A stretch of 64,000 nt of DNA from Gonocerus acuteangulatus (taxonomy: Eukaryota > Arthropoda > Insecta > Hemiptera > Coreidae): the NCBI GenBank assembly GCA_946811695.1, contig OX328128.1:74222531-74286530 (forward strand), given 5' to 3'. The notes beneath the pieces were generated by a model. It worked only from the letters and a program-made list of their open reading frames with translations. It was not told the origin of the DNA and made no database searches. Shown here piece after piece: positions 11,191-24,639 of this stretch (position 1 is its first letter; each line of letters begins with the position of its first letter). A program made the position numbers and the translations under genes.

Positions 11191-11537
11191 CAAACTCAAT
11201 GACAAAAAAACGCATACCTGTACTATAAAATAAAGTCAAAGTCAACTTTTAGAATTAATTAACGCCAACCCTTCACTCTGGAATTTAAATCTAACAGAAC
11301 TTCAGAGTCTTCAAATTCCATGCGTTGTTCTCCTTAAATTGTTTTCGTTGTTTCAGAGTTCTATATAAGTTTGATTCTTCAGTAATAAGAGAACAAAACT
11401 AACAAAATTAGGTTTCTCAGTAAATTCTATGTCATTATTTATATAATTCATACACAGGTATATAAGTATATCTCCATCTTCCAATATTTATTTCTGGGTG
11501 TATTTTTCTTAGTAATGCGTCTTTCGTCACTAGCGGT

Positions 11538-11538
11538 T

Positions 11539-11595
<57 letters not shown>
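11538..11595. repeat. T homopolymer of about 55 bases
   Basis: An uninterrupted T run. No SINE or LINE body could be recognised on its 5' (right) side, so it is left as a homopolymer. It may be the A-tail of an unrecognised minus-strand retroposon. Confidence 0.85.
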
Positions 11596-11596
<1 letters not shown>

Positions 11597-11810
11597 GCGT
11601 TGTATTTCGCAGGAATAAATTTAACATTCTAACATATGCCACTTCCGAATTGTGCCTTTCTGAATCTGCGCATGTCGACACTATTTTTTCCCAAAGCTTT
11701 TAAGTTATTTGTGAAGTTGTTCAAAACATAGGCAAATGCCTGAGGTAGCAGTATGGGAATTAAAATATAACGTCAAAAAAGTAGAGGGAAAGGTCGTAGA
11801 ATAAAATACA

Positions 11811-11811
11811 T

Positions 11812-11869
<58 letters not shown>

Positions 11870-12360
11870 AGAAAGGATTTTTTGGCTGCAGCCGTTTGGA
11901 TTTTGATTAAAAACAAAAAAAAAAGATTTATATTTTAAATAACTAATTGATCATCTATTTTTGTGATTAAACGTAAAACATTATTAGCCATACATCAATC
12001 ATCTTTAATCAAGGAATTCTAATCACATTTTTTCTCCCCTCCGCATATATTACAATATTGGGATTTCTCTTTTTTATACCTCTCCAATTTTTTTTTGGTA
12101 TCCCCGACCTCCGTGTAATTAGACTATCAAATTTTATTTCTACAGAGGAGCCCCCCATCTAGAAATCGATATCCAGCGAGAAAGAAAAGGTAGTCCGCAG
12201 CATTATCATACAAAACGGATCCCCGAAATAGTACACGTTGGGCGGAATTCCTTTTGGGCTAACTTTAATTTCAAGCCTTATTGGAACTACCTCGTTGGAA
12301 TCGGTCAGCATATTCCTGGAGAAGGAAACGAACGTAATAATAATAAAATCTTATTGAATT
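11811..12360 (+). repeat. dispersed repeat R1, copy 1, starting at (CA)n(TA)n
   Basis: After (CA)n/(TA)n at 11811-11866 comes a segment that is present inverted at 22262-22700. Shared blocks include GATATCCAGCGAGAAAGAAA, CCTTTTGGGCTAACTTTAAT and TCAGCATATTCCTG. In both copies one end is a (TA)n tract. No coding sequence. Confidence 0.75.
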
Positions 12361-14035
12361 TTATATTTTGTAATAACCCGCTGTATCAGGTAGAATTAAC
12401 GTTTGAAGTTTTCATTTCAATAGCATTCAACATTCTTAGACAGTTGTGTATTGCTAAGCACATTTATTAGAAAAGCAGTTAACTTACACCGTATTCCTCA
12501 AAAATGTCAATAAACTAACCCATAAAAACAACTTTGGCACCAAGTTGGTGCGTCATAAAATCCACGCCATTAGTGGGTTTCAAACCAATGGGGGGAGAGA
12601 GGAAACGCGCTAAAAGAGAGAAAAATATGCTTACAAACATCACCAAAACAATATGACTATAAACCAAATATATGGGGCATAAATGAATTGAGGAATGAAC
12701 CAAGAAGTATACACGCAAAATCAACGAATCAATTTATTCTCAGATAGTTGTGCCAATAATTTATGCTTTTCAGTTGAATTATATTTATCAATTCTTGGTT
12801 TGTGGTTGATCGGTCTCCAGAATCCGTCCACCGGACACTTTTTTTTTCGGAGCGATCCTGGCGTTCCGTTTATATGCTTCCAGTTACAATTAATATAGGT
12901 ATTTAACGTAGGGAAAAGATTGAAACCATTTTAAGTCAAAATCTGCTATCAAAAAAAGTCAATAAATTAGTCTAACTACACAATTTTCAGCTCGGTTACT
13001 TAAATACGATGAATTCTGTTGAAAATGTTTCTTGATATTTAAAAATCATACTGTTTTTATGATATTTAAAATTGTGTTACTTTAAAGAAAAAAAAAATGT
13101 TTTACCAGACTTCAGCAGTTTTAGGGGTTACATTTATTCTATGGAATTATTGTAGACGGTAGCGGTTTAAAATCCTATTACATTTTCCACAAAATCCAGT
13201 TTTTGAAGAACGATTTTGATTAGTTGATGTTATCAGGTAAAATCGATGCTAAAAGCTTGAAAGACGATTTTTTGTCTCTTTACCTCACTTTTTAAGTGTT
13301 TTATTTTTTTAAATTACATCTACAAATAAAATGTGTGCTTAAGTAACAGAAGATAAGAAAACGAGAAACAAATTTGTAATAGCGTTTTCCTAGAGTGAAA
13401 GTTTAGAAATTGGAGGGAGCTATTTCCACACAGGATACTCTCAGTTTGCTATTGTGCCGCCGAAAATCTTGCTTATCTTAGAGAATCCATTTAACATTTT
13501 TACATTTGGCCCGAAAGGTATAAACCAACTAATAAGTAGTTAAGTAATTTGTATTATTTTCCAAATGTCTTCAGGGATAAGACAGCAAACACGAAGATGA
13601 CGCAGTTCCTGCAAGATAACAATAAGTTCTAAGTTGATTGGTATGTCATAAATTTGTTTATTTCCTTTTGTTTATTTGTTTGTTTTTATGTCTGGGGTAG
13701 AAAGCAATAAATATTTTACAGAGATTGTATTTTACGGTTATTATTTTCAAAATTTATTCCGTTCCGGGAGGGGGGTGCTTTTAGTTTAATGAAATTCTCG
13801 CTTGCATCAACATAATCAGCATCAAAGAGGATTGTAAAAGACCCAACTCTTAAATTAATTACAGACTAAGAGCTTCAAGCAACTTGATGAGCAAATTTAA
13901 AACAAACATGGACTGGGTATTTTATTATTTATTTTGTTTCGATATATTTTATTCTTCCTCATTTGAGAGCTTAATTAACGATATTTTTGTGAATAAAAAT
14001 TCCATGGAAAGAAAGAAGGAATGGCGACAGTTTAG
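12361..14035. other. AT-rich stretch without recognised genes
   Basis: Contains decayed pieces of the GCGCGG dispersed family (around 13080-13640, ending with AAGATGACGCAGTTCCTGC) and scattered A and T runs. Short open frames here look like chance. Confidence 0.5.

Positions 14036-14074
<39 letters not shown>
14036..14074. repeat. (TA)n microsatellite
   Basis: Pure TA run. The open frames crossing it are low complexity. Confidence 0.95.
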
Positions 14075-14078
<4 letters not shown>

Positions 14079-15898
14079 TTTATATAGGAACGGATTATTC
14101 ATTAGAAGTTTCAAATTTATTAATTCATTATCACTAATTACAAATATCCTTTCCCAAAGGTTCGGAAGGTCCATAACACTTTTCTTCCAAAACATTGAAG
14201 ATCAATGCAAGGATCCTAGGAAGGGAATCCGCTTATGACATCAACCCTGTTGCGCATGCGTTAATGTGCATATGTCATATGCGTTTCTAATTTGGATTAA
14301 GGCTTGGAATAACCTAAACATATGTCATTCTTGTGGCAATATTTCTTGAACAATATATATATGTGTGTGTGTGTATATATGTATAAACATACATATATCG
14401 CTTTAAAATGGCTGCTTTCGACTTCATATGTCAAAAAAACGGTATAATGTGCGTGAGTATATATATTTGAACCAAAGGTATTTTCATCAGCGAGAGATTT
14501 CTCATTGGCACCTCAGGATAACATCATACGTTCGATGTTATAAACGAATTTGCTCCTTATAGATGGAGGGAGGAAACGCACTACAATTCCCCAACCGACG
14601 GCCAATATCACAGCTAGGCGATTGATCACCGGATACTCTCCCGTATAACTTCCGGGCTGTTGGAAAAGGGCAGAGAAATCGAATCCGTCCCTACGAGATT
14701 GTCCCGACGGCTAGATCAAAGAGCTATGTGCTTCAGAGTGGGGCATTCGTTTATTCCGAAAGGCATTCCGCTCAACTCAAAGCAGTCCAATATCTCTCTC
14801 GGATTTCTAGTCGACGGTCTGTGTACCTGAGAGCTCGACATGTACAACTACAGCTTTTTTTATTTTTTTGTTTCATTTGATATGGACAACCAGTCTACAA
14901 ATTGCTGTAGATATTCTTCATTTTTCCTTATAAAACTGAGAGAGAAAGTATAATAAAAAAAGAACATTCTTATTTATTTACAATAATGGAAACGAATAAC
15001 ACTCTTTATTATATTTATCAGATTTTTATATCGGCTAATGCATGTCTGTGTATACAGACCAAAACCTAAAAGGGTTATGTGTGTTTATATACACACAGAA
15101 GTCATTCAGGCCAAATAAATTGATGATTTTTTTCTTATAAAATTAATTTTATTCCCTTATTAGTTACAAGTCTTTGTTTTTTCCCAGTGAATCACATATT
15201 AAATTTTACTCCAGGTGTCACATTTGTTTAACAATAAAAAGGAAAACGTTTTTTACAAATTGCAAAAAAGCAACCTAAAAGGCTTTCAGAAAATAAAGTA
15301 TTGGATGTGCAGCAGAACATGTGTTTCGATTAACGCATATGTTAATTAACATATCGTTCCTACAATGTCAAAATATTGAATATGAAAAATCACGTTTTTC
15401 AGATTCGAGGCTTTGCACTTTGATAGTGGACGATTCGGCTTATGTGTGCAATTGGCGGAACTTCCCTTTAGAATAGCCTTTTATGGTTAAATAAAGTATC
15501 GAATAAGATACATTTTTCAATATATGTCAATGGACAAAATATGTTTGTTCGCTAGTATGCTCCGATTTGCATATTCAATCGTTTCGCTTGGTAGGGACGA
15601 TATGTTCAACAACAAAAGACTACACAGTAAAAAAAAAAAAATCAGTGTTATTTTGTTGCATCTTTTATTAAGAACTAAAAAGTTATCGTATTTATATTAA
15701 ATAAAAACAGTGTGGGTAAAATCTACACAGTGATTTGAAGCTTTTGGTGGCGTGGAAATTCATGCTAATCTAGTGAGTCCTAATTTTTATATTGGCTATT
15801 ATGTAGCTGAAAATTATCTAACCTCCCTTAGTGGCTACCTTTCAGCTTAAGAGGTTTGGTGCTTCCCAGCTATAGATGCGATTAGAACCACAGCAGCT
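14075..15898. other. noncoding stretch, partly repeat-derived
   Basis: Around 14550-14600 a decayed GGAGGGAGGAAACGC block of the GCGCGG family occurs. 14600-14840 is unusually GC-rich for the area but shows no long frame. The rest is AT-rich and unrecognised. Confidence 0.4.
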
Positions 15899-15978
15899 TT
15901 ATGCATGGGATGTGCAGAATACACAATAAACTCCCACAACGTAGGGTTACTTGGATGTGGAAATAATAAAAAAAAAAA
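15899..15978 (+). mobile_element. tiny retroposed insert with A-tail and target-site duplication
   Basis: About 80 bp ending in an A run is flanked on both sides by AACCACAGCAGCT (15886-15898 and 15979-15991). A 13-base duplication plus a 3' A-tail is the signature of target-primed reverse transcription, so this is a strongly 5'-truncated LINE or SINE 3' end. The parent family is not identified. Confidence 0.8.
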
Positions 15979-15991
15979 AACCACAGCAGCT

Positions 15992-17125
15992 AAGTGCTGA
16001 CAGACTTGAATTCGTTAACACAATTTTTATTTTTATTATTAACACTCCAACGGTCGCGTGAGATCTCTCAGATACAGAGCATCTTACGCAGACTGTGTAC
16101 GGGACGCAAGTGCGCGAGTCTAGCTATACCCTTTACTATTCCTAGAGCAGATGGCTGATGGGTCAGTTATGACCTGACGCTCCTCCAAGCAGTAACTATC
16201 CACTAAAACTATTTTGTATCTCATAGATACCACGCGACCATATTTGTACTTTTAGAAAAGAGAGCACATCGGTGTCATAGATACCACAAAATAAAAACAA
16301 CAACAAAATAAACGTACTTATGATATAAAGTATGAATATGGATGCAGCGATTGATGAAGAAACAGGGGTAAAAATAATAGCACTGTAGCCGAGAGAACCA
16401 AAACTATAAAGCGATGCCAAATGTTTTCGGCAAACAAGGCTACAAGGCTCACCCAGTATAAATGCAAGGGGTGCGGCCAATATTTATGTCTCTTTTATTG
16501 CACATTATATTGTCCAGACGGATGTAAAGTGGATGATGATACAGAAGATGTTTTTTGAAGTTATATATTATTAATATTTGCCCTAATATTTCCTACCTAC
16601 TTGTTATTTGTATATTTCAACTATATAATATAAGTTTGCATATAATAAATAAATAACATATAATACAATGCAAGGTGAGGAATAGCCCTTCAAAGTTCAA
16701 CATATACATTTATTATATAATAAAAGTATATGTTGACCATTGAAGGGTTATTCCTCACCTTGGCTTGTATTACTAATTAATACCCTTCCCCTTTTCATCA
16801 ACATATTTAAATAAATAACTTTTTCTTGGTAAATTTACTATTTTTTTATATATTAATCTCCTGTTAACAGATTTTGTTCATTCTTAATACAATACATAAT
16901 GTTATTTACGGTAAATGAGACTGAAACTCAGGCGTACCTCTCAGATACGAGGCGATCACCAATGGTAGTTTCAATGGCGCGACCAGTGAAGTGTTAAGAT
17001 GTTTTAATTTTGCTATTCAATAAAATAGTGTTATATCGTTTCATTTTATTTATTTTTGTGTTGGATCTTTCTAAACAAAATTTCAAGAAATGATGCTAAC
17101 AGATGGAAAAGGTCAAAATTCTATA
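15992..17125. other. noncoding stretch containing a palindrome
   Basis: No gene recognised. The 94-codon minus-strand frame at 16196-16480 has hydrophobic stretches but no family resemblance and no surrounding gene structure. The palindrome at 16661-16772 is listed separately. Confidence 0.4.
16661..16772. repeat. 112-bp near-perfect palindrome (MITE-like)
   Basis: TAATACAATGCAAGGTGAGG reads inverted at the right end, with arms of about 50 bp around an AT-rich centre near ATTATATAATAAA. It could fold into one long hairpin. It is possibly a small non-autonomous element; no target duplication could be confirmed. Confidence 0.75.
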
Positions 17126-17146
17126 ACACTCACACACACAAACACA

Positions 17147-17207
<61 letters not shown>
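17126..17207. repeat. (CA)n-(TA)n microsatellite
   Basis: A short CA tract followed by about 58 bases of TA. Confidence 0.9.
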
Positions 17208-17209
<2 letters not shown>

Positions 17210-18880
17210 GTGAATTCAGTAGAATAAAAGTAATAGTTAACCTTGTAGGCATAAAGATAATGAGGGTTCACTTGTGACGGTTCTGACTGCTTAAAAAGAC
17301 ACAACTTACAAGAACCTCTCAACTTGTGTGAACTGCTATCAGATGAGGGCTCACATTTTGCCATCGATATACTAAATATTTATATTGAAGGTGAAATAAA
17401 TGCAGAATCGATTTCATTAGTGTTTAAATTTTTATGGATATTTACGATAATACCGTCTCCTGAATGGACGTTAATATGGGTTATTATAATAATATGGGTT
17501 ATTTTGCCTGGTTGTATCTAATAAATCGTAAGGGTTCATTTTCGATGTTAATTAGCTGACGATATCGAAGGATATAATTATCTCGATTGAGTCTAATCAT
17601 CAATCAATGCGCTTAGTAGTTGATTAACTTTTTATTCGATTTATTACCCAATAATTATGACATTGTGTCTACAATTCTGCTTGTTTTATTCATTTATACA
17701 AGCACCGTGATGTCACTCGTTGTAATGAAATGTTTCAGCTGAACTAGTGATGGGCGTTTCTCGAATATGGATCCATCTTTTGAATCGATTCGAATCGAAA
17801 TGAAAAGATCGATCCACAAAAAAGATCGGAGAGTTCATATTGATTCAAAAAATCGATCATCTAGGCTCAGAAAATTGATTATGGATCGATTCAACGATTA
17901 CTTACAATTACCTAAAAAAATCGTATTTTATTTCGATGAACATTCGAGGATCACTCATCACTAGCACGAATCAACTTTTTTTTTTTTTTTCGGCGCATCG
18001 ACAAATCATGGCCATTAGAGCCGATCAACTTAAATAATTCAATTTCAATACTTAATACCGTTTGGAGTTATGGAAGTGCGAGAAATAAAATATGTATTTA
18101 ACAGCCAGAAAAAGTTTTGGGATTTTCGTATATTTTCTAAAATATTTAACCGAAAACGGTTAAAATATTGCGGTAAATTGAAAGTGACCATTCAAATGCC
18201 TACTAAATTTTCTACAAAAAAGGTTCTAGTGTAATTTTCGATGCGAAGGTGTCAATCCGAGAAATAAGTGCTTATAACTTCAGTATTGTTCTTTACAACG
18301 GGATTTTGTGACTGTTTACCTAACGATTTAATTGTTTATCGGTTTTTTAAAACCATTTAATAGTAAAATTAGTATTTTAATAATATAAGGTTAGAAAATG
18401 AGAAACTTATTGGTCATAGTGTTTCCCACGGCGAACGTTGAGAAGGGGGGGGGCGTCATTTCCGCTCAGAATACTATCAGTTTCCTGTTGTGGCGCTTTA
18501 AATCTTCCTTCTCTTTGAGTTGTGATTTAATATTTATCGCGAAATATAAAGTCCGTCACGCAGGAGCTGCATAACTAAGCACTTTCCTCAGAATTTGGGT
18601 AGCGTAGACTGCTTTCCAGAACAATTTGCTTAAAATATCCTACATAAATAAAATAAAAACATTAATAGTTCTCTTTTAATTTTGTAATGAGTAACTGATA
18701 AATTATTAATTTCCTTCCAGAGTTATGTTTACACATGGTACCTACTACACTACGTAATAAATACAAAAAACCTCATATTATCGTATTTTGATCTAACGCA
18801 GGAACCGGATACAGTCCCTCTAGCGCTCCTTGCGGCGCCTTTGTGAACCTATGTCTGGCTGGCTTATCTATTGAAATATA
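17208..18880. other. noncoding stretch with GCGCGG-family remnants
   Basis: Apart from the SINE tail, 18180-18480 shares words with the dispersed GCGCGG family (for example AAATTTTCTACAAAAAAGGTT and the TATTGGTC/TTTCCCACGGCG area). No coding sequence is recognised. Confidence 0.4.
17968..18040 (-). mobile_element. SINE 3' end relic
   Basis: A T15 run followed by CGGCGCATCGACAAATCATGG-like sequence and CCATTAGAGCCGA. This matches the 3' end of the tRNA-derived SINE at 47969-48200 in minus orientation. The tRNA head is missing. Confidence 0.5.
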
Positions 18881-18886
18881 TTAGAA

Positions 18887-19390
18887 ATTAAACCCCCCTT
18901 TCCGATTGACCGATTCAGCTCATTTTTACAACACTTCTTTCTAATGAGTTACCCACGAAGTATACCGCGTTTCGTTACAATACAGCAGAAATTGCGAACA
19001 GTATGAGTATATTAGTAATTTGGGTCCGGAGTAAACCCCCCCTCCTAATGAACCGATTTAGTTTATTTTTACAACACATATTTACCTGTAGATTACCACT
19101 ATGAATACCGAGTTTCGTCGAAATACACCAAAAATCACGGCTGGTAGTGGCGAATTGGTATTGTCGGTCCGGAGTAAACCCCCCCTCCTTATGAACCGAT
19201 TTAGTTCATTTTTATATCTCACTTTTCTCTCTATATTACCACTACGAATACCAAGTTTCGTTGAAATATAACAAATATTACGGCTGAAATGGTCAAATTA
19301 GTGTTTTGGGTTCGGGGTAAACCCCCCCTTCCGGTGGACCGATTTTGTTGGTTAACGAACTCGTTCAATCGTTTGCTAATTGAATGCTAT
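18887..19390 (+). repeat. four diverged tandem units of about 133 bp
   Basis: Each unit begins AAACCCCCC(C/T)T, continues GA-CGATTTAGTTCATTTT and TACCACTA-GAATACC-AGTTTCG, and ends TCCGGAGTAA. Units start near 18890, 19034, 19178 and 19318. The last one ends in GGTTAACGAACTCG, a word shared with the GCGCGG family. A lone related unit lies near 34650-34800. Confidence 0.8.
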
Positions 19391-19456
19391 ATACCAAGTT
19401 TCGTGACGAAAAAACAAAAACTCTGGCCGCTATCGTGTTAACAGACACATACATAT

Positions 19457-19469
19457 AAATATATATATA

Positions 19470-19519
<50 letters not shown>

Positions 19520-19520
19520 T
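19457..19520. repeat. (TA)n microsatellite
   Basis: TA run with rare C/G interruptions inside a dispersed repeat, the same relative position as the (TA)n at 49229-49325. Confidence 0.9.
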
Positions 19521-20431
19521 ATATATAAATTTTTACGGGGGTCATTTTCGCTGTCTACTAGGTAGGATCGATAAAGATTTGAAGAAATTTTTCAAAAATT
19601 CCGTCATGAGTCCAACCTCAATAGCTACTTTCCTTCGGAGGAAAGTGCTAAAAACCAACCAATAACTGCTTCTTCCTTTGCTAGTCTTCCTTTGGATATG
19701 AACGGATCAGTGCTAAGATGACTTTTTTAAGTTGCATTGAAACCTCTAATACTTAAGGGATTCGATCAAAATCGGTTTACTAGTTTCTGAAGCAATTAAT
19801 GGCAAGATTCCTTCGAAAAGTACTTAAATTCTATCATAAACATTTTACGACCTGGTGGTCAGACAGAGAACTAAATAAAAGATTTATTATCGGACCGTCA
19901 GTTCAATAAAATCAAAAGCACAAGTTGCAGAAATAATAAATTTAATTTCGTATACATACGAAAATATACATGAAATAATTTCAATTAATCCCAAACTGAT
20001 CTGGCGTATTGCTGGCCACTCGCTAAAGGCCTATATGATTCTGATCTGTGTTTGCACGTGTTTTAGATACGTGATATGAATATAAATTAGTATTTTTTTT
20101 TTTATGGGGGCGGATTGAATAAAAAATGAACTGTTACTATTCATTAAATATTTATATATCCTGTTCGAACAGCTTGTTGATAACTTAGTGACAACTTTTC
20201 GAAAATCGCTACTCTTCCAAAAACAAGAGCAGGCTACTAAATCTCTAATTTTTTGTAAAATTTAATCAGGTTTTTACCTGTATATTCGAATCTGAGATTA
20301 TCTCTCAATTTCATGATGTAATTGGAATTCTAGAGCGAAAAAACATCAGATAAATAAAACTAATATTATGTATATTTTCGTGATATTATCAGAAATAAAT
20401 GAAAATGAAAGTCTTACATAATTACTGAATA

Positions 20432-20468
<37 letters not shown>

Positions 20469-20972
20469 CGAAAATTATATACGTTCTTACAACAGGTCTC
20501 CTTGCAGAACACACTGACGACACCTGGTCACACCGCTGATGTAGTCCTTCCAATCTCATCATGGTTAGCTCTCATTTCCACAAATCCTTCTGGCCAGGTG
20601 GTTTAACTTGTCAAGTCAGCACCGTTTATTACGTCGTCTGTCTAATGTAATAAACTACTTTCTTCCCGAAGGAAACGCGCCAATAATTGGATTTTATTTA
20701 TTTCTAATTCAAAGATTAACAGCATACTCCTGGGAGTTTGAAGCACATTTTCCCACACCTGCTAACTTATCCCTTGATTATACTAACTTTGATAAGCACA
20801 GTGGATCTAATCAAGCTAGCAATTATTCCCCCATAATCCACCCCCCCCCCATGTCAATAATTCCACGTGTCATGTTTGGACTAGAGTCAATGTCGAAGCA
20901 TGCTGCTGTATATTGTACAGACAGCTATTGTAGTCTATAACGATCATGGTTATGGATTCATAGTTAATTAAT

Positions 20973-20973
<1 letters not shown>
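19521..20973. other. noncoding stretch
   Basis: Holds an A run of about 31 bases (20432-20462) and decayed GCGCGG-family words near 19680-19730. The 110-codon frame at 20608-20940 has no recognisable domain and crosses a C10 run. I do not call it a gene. Confidence 0.4.

Positions 20974-21033
<60 letters not shown>
20974..21033. repeat. (TA)n microsatellite
   Basis: About 60 bases of TA next to a decayed copy of the GCGCGG family (21103-21250). Confidence 0.95.
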
Positions 21034-21034
<1 letters not shown>

Positions 21035-21102
21035 TGTATACTTATGTCTATTTCAAGACAATACACAAAAACAATTCGTGTTATTGTTCATATCTGTTCT
21101 TA

Positions 21103-21250
21103 TTAGCGCGGTTCCTCCCTCCATCCATAGGGAGGAAGCCCGCTTATATGGTTGACCTCATGACGCAATCCGGAAGTGCCGACTAGAAAATTTCATGTTT
21201 CAGAACCCATAGATCAAGAATATTATTGTGGTTCAAATTTATATATATAA
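21103..21250 (-). repeat. end of a GCGCGG-family TIR element
   Basis: Carries TTAGCGCGGTTCCTCCCTCC, then AGGGAGGAAGCCCGCTTAT, GACGCAATCCGGAAGTGCCG and GTGGTTCAAATTTATATAT in the same order as 31724-31860 and, inverted, 49325-49463. Confidence 0.75.
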
Positions 21251-21828
21251 ATTTGTCTGTCCCCTCATCTGACTCATGAAATTTAATAAAAAAATCTTTG
21301 AATTTGAAAGGTCTTAATTCTATGCCCCCTACATAGGCAAGAGTGACACATTTTCAGTTGAATTGTTTTTTTGAGTTATGTCACATTAGAAATACTAGTG
21401 CAATATATACAATCAGATTATTTCATTGAATTTCTTGAAGTCCAAATATTTTATAAATGCGTCAAATTCTTTAAAATATTTAAGTAGTAAGTGGGATTTG
21501 ATTACATTTGTAATGATTATTAAATTTACTACAATTACGGTTTGTGTAATTTTCGATAGAGCGAACTCATTGGAGCAGTTGATGCTTAAATGGAGCAATT
21601 TCTGCGGAGGATACTGTCAGTTTCTGGCACCTAAGATTTTGCTTCATTTTAAAATATTAGTGTGCTTAAATTTTTTAAGATAAAACATTATTAGTTAGAA
21701 ATTACAATTGGTATAAGAACGGAATCGAGCTTAGACATTTTTACACGTTCCTTAGAATTGTTTCCATCTTCAGAGCAATTCACACTTGTAAGGAACTGTT
21801 ATCACAGAATATTACCGCCCTGGGGTCT

Positions 21829-21970
21829 CCCGTAGTCTAGTGCATAGCGCGCTGGATTCATGAGCGGGAGATGGTGGGTTCGATCCCCACCGGCGCCCTC
21901 CTAATTCTGTAAACTTCCTGAATTGTCTCTGTACACAAATACTCCAACCCTTGAGTAAAATCAATAAACA
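21829..21970 (+). mobile_element. tRNA-derived SINE, family S1 (head)
   Basis: TCTCCCGTAGTCTAGTGCAT, CGCTGGATTCATGAGCGGG and GGTGGGTTCGATCCCCACC form D-, anticodon- and T-arm equivalents with A and B boxes. The ends do not form a proper acceptor stem (GGGTCTC against GGCGCCC), so this is a tRNA-like pseudogene. The same head, inverted, opens the SINE at 47969-48200. Confidence 0.7.
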
Positions 21971-22187
21971 CTTGAACCGGAAATGGGCGTGGATTGAGAT
22001 TTGTTGTTGATTTAGTGTGATCCCAATGTCTGATTGAATCGGCTGCTCAGGTCAATTTACCATGATTAATGGATGGATTTAGTGCTGTTATAATTCATAA
22101 CGAGGTAATTAGTTCATTATGAATTTGCCTCAGCGACGAAACAACTAATGAGAATTGTACATCACAAATTCTTTATTCAGGCTTTTC

Positions 22188-22202
22188 ATATATATATATA
22201 TA

Positions 22203-22250
<48 letters not shown>
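22188..22250. repeat. (TA)n microsatellite
   Basis: About 60 bases of TA directly adjoining the second copy of repeat R1. Confidence 0.95.
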
Positions 22251-22253
<3 letters not shown>

Positions 22254-22261
22254 GTACAATA

Positions 22262-22700
22262 ACTTTTTATTATCATTAAGGTCGCTTCCTTTCACAGGAA
22301 TATGCTGACTGATTTCAGCGTGGTAGTTCGAATAAGGCTTGAAATTAAAGTTAGCCCAAAAGGCATTCCGCCCAACGTGGACTGTTCCTGGGATCCGTTT
22401 TGTATGAAAATGCTGCGGACTACCTTTTCTTTCTCGCTGGATATCGATTTCTAGATAGGGGGCTCCTCTCTAGAAATAAAATTTGATAGTCTAATTACCC
22501 AGAGGTCGAGGATACCCAAAAAAAATAAAAAATACAAAAAAATGGAGAGGTATAGAAAAGAGGAATCCCAATATTGTAATATAAGCGGAGGAGAGAAAAA
22601 AAACTGATTAGAACTCCTTGATTACAGGTGATTGACGTATGACTAATAACGTTTTATATTTAGTCTCAAAAACAGATGATCTATTAGTTGTTTAAAATAT
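22262..22700 (-). repeat. dispersed repeat R1, copy 2
   Basis: Inverted counterpart of 11857-12360 with the same order of blocks. It also starts at a (TA)n tract. Confidence 0.75.
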
Positions 22701-22706
22701 ACAACG

Positions 22707-22905
22707 GAGGCCCAGCAGCCATGAGTGCTAAGGCTAATGGACTCCATGCCAAAGGTCGTGGGTTCGATTCCCACTAGTGGTAGTAGCTTTTCTTTCGAAA
22801 AAAAGAAAAGGCATCAGCCCTACCCTGGCTAGAAAAGGGGGGTAACCTACAGATAACCCGTCCTGAAATTCTGAGTAAAATTCTTGAGCAAAATCGATAG
22901 GAACA
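22707..22905 (+). mobile_element. tRNA-derived SINE, family S2
   Basis: The head has an A-box-like GAGTGCTAAGGCTAATGGAC and a B box GGGTTCGATTCCC. The body reads GGCATCAGCCCTACCCTGGC, GGTAACCTACAGATAACCCG and TCCTGAAATTCT. A minus-strand fragment of the same body lies at 37780-37860. It has no acceptor stem, so it is a SINE and not a tRNA gene. Confidence 0.75.
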
Positions 22906-23416
22906 TTCTTTCGAAAAGTACAGATATTTTAAAAATGTAATGCAAGAATTTTGATTTTTTTATTCTAATTATTTTTAAACCACTCACTGAATACGTTATG
23001 CAGAGAAACCCGCTAAGAATACGCAATTACTGAACATAGATGCCCCTTAGACCACCTACTGGGTACAATCAGACCCCGTTCCAGTAGATTCGCCATGGCC
23101 TTCTTGAATATTCATGGGTCTGAGCCGAGATGGGAGAGATACAGCCATGTTTATGCTCTAGAGTCTCCTCTATATTTCTTAGACCTTCGAATATGTTTCC
23201 GAATCGCTTTAGATAGGAAACTAGTGAGAATGCTTAGGCTTATCATCATTAATGCATTTCCTGATAAATTCTAAGTAAGCTTTGTAATTATCTTTCTTAT
23301 TGATTGTCTCTTTAATCGGTGTAGCAAACAGTGAAAGTTTTATCCCAGATTGACCACGTGATTTAGAACTGTCATGTATGAACATACTTTATTGTATAGA
23401 TATGAAATATGAACTA

Positions 23417-23636
<220 letters not shown>

Positions 23637-24056
23637 TTAAGCAGGACCATTTTGTGTCGAGAAATGGTGCAACTTGTGGAAAATAATAAATGTAAACCCC
23701 GAAAAGCGCTGTCATATAAAATTCACTCTTAACCTAGTCGAGACGGATAGCCATTTTCGTGACAATGGGCTTGCAAGTCCCATGGATTGATAGCCACTTT
23801 CGTGACCAGGCCATTTTTTCGTTTTGGGACTGAAAGCCACCGTTGTGAGAGCTTTTTGCGATATCTAGTGGTGAGTTTTATAAGCTTTAGTCACTAATGT
23901 ATACGCTAGAGTTCATAAAAACGCAGTTTGAGTCCATTGAACGGGGGTTTCCCAGTGCGGTCCCTTTGCATAGTTAGGGTCCCTCTGAAAGTCATGCGGG
24001 TTTCCGTCTCGTAAGGTTTAAGAACGCCTGCCCTATTCTGATCATTTGCAACAGTC

Positions 24057-24620
24057 AACTCTCAGCATCGAAAGTGGTACGTTGCCTGGAACTTCCACTA
24101 GACAGCAGAATGAAATGGAACCCTCACACACGACTGAAAATACAGGAGCTGAACAAGAGATATGGACTCCTACGACGACTGCTTGGACCTTCTTAAAACC
24201 TTACGAAACAAAAAAAAACTCACCATATATATACAAAACTATAATCAGACCTATTTGGACTTCCAGATTTCAGTTATAGGGAACACTCAAACATACAAAG
24301 AATACAAGCATTCCAATCCAAAGTCCTTCGTAGTTAATGCTCCCTTTTATGTCTCCAACAAAACCCTACATAACGACCTAAATATTCCTTTCTTTAAAAA
24401 ATCTAGCAAAATCCCGATTCCTGACGTTTCATCCCAAATTGTCTTCCCACTCAAATCCTAGATGTCACTCGGACCCATCCTAAAAACCTTCCAATGAGGC
24501 TTAAGAGACTTTGCCCCGTCACCAGCTACCCTAATAGCTGCTAAAGAGTGAAAATAAAATGCCAACATAGCTTAGAAAGAGTCAATAAAGACTGGCTCCT
24601 TCCAAATATTATAATTTCCA
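24057..24620 (+). pseudogene. Jockey ORF2 C-terminal fragment
   Basis: A 5'-truncated copy of the Jockey family at 5137-8590, on the plus strand. Recognisable blocks in order: MKWNPHTRLKIQELNKRYGL, LLRRLLGP, IYKTIIRPIWTS, and NAPFYVSNKTLHNDLNIPF. The blocks fall in different frames and include stops, so at least two frameshifts have accumulated. The 3' part (GACTGGCTCCTTCCAAA) matches the 3' UTR of the larger copy. Confidence 0.85.
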
Positions 24621-24639
24621 AATAATACTTAAACGAGCA

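Noticed and set aside
21829..21900. Possible functional tRNA gene with CAT anticodon
   Set aside because: A and B boxes and arms are present, but the acceptor stem does not pair and an almost identical head occurs in a SINE with an A-tail at 47969-48200.
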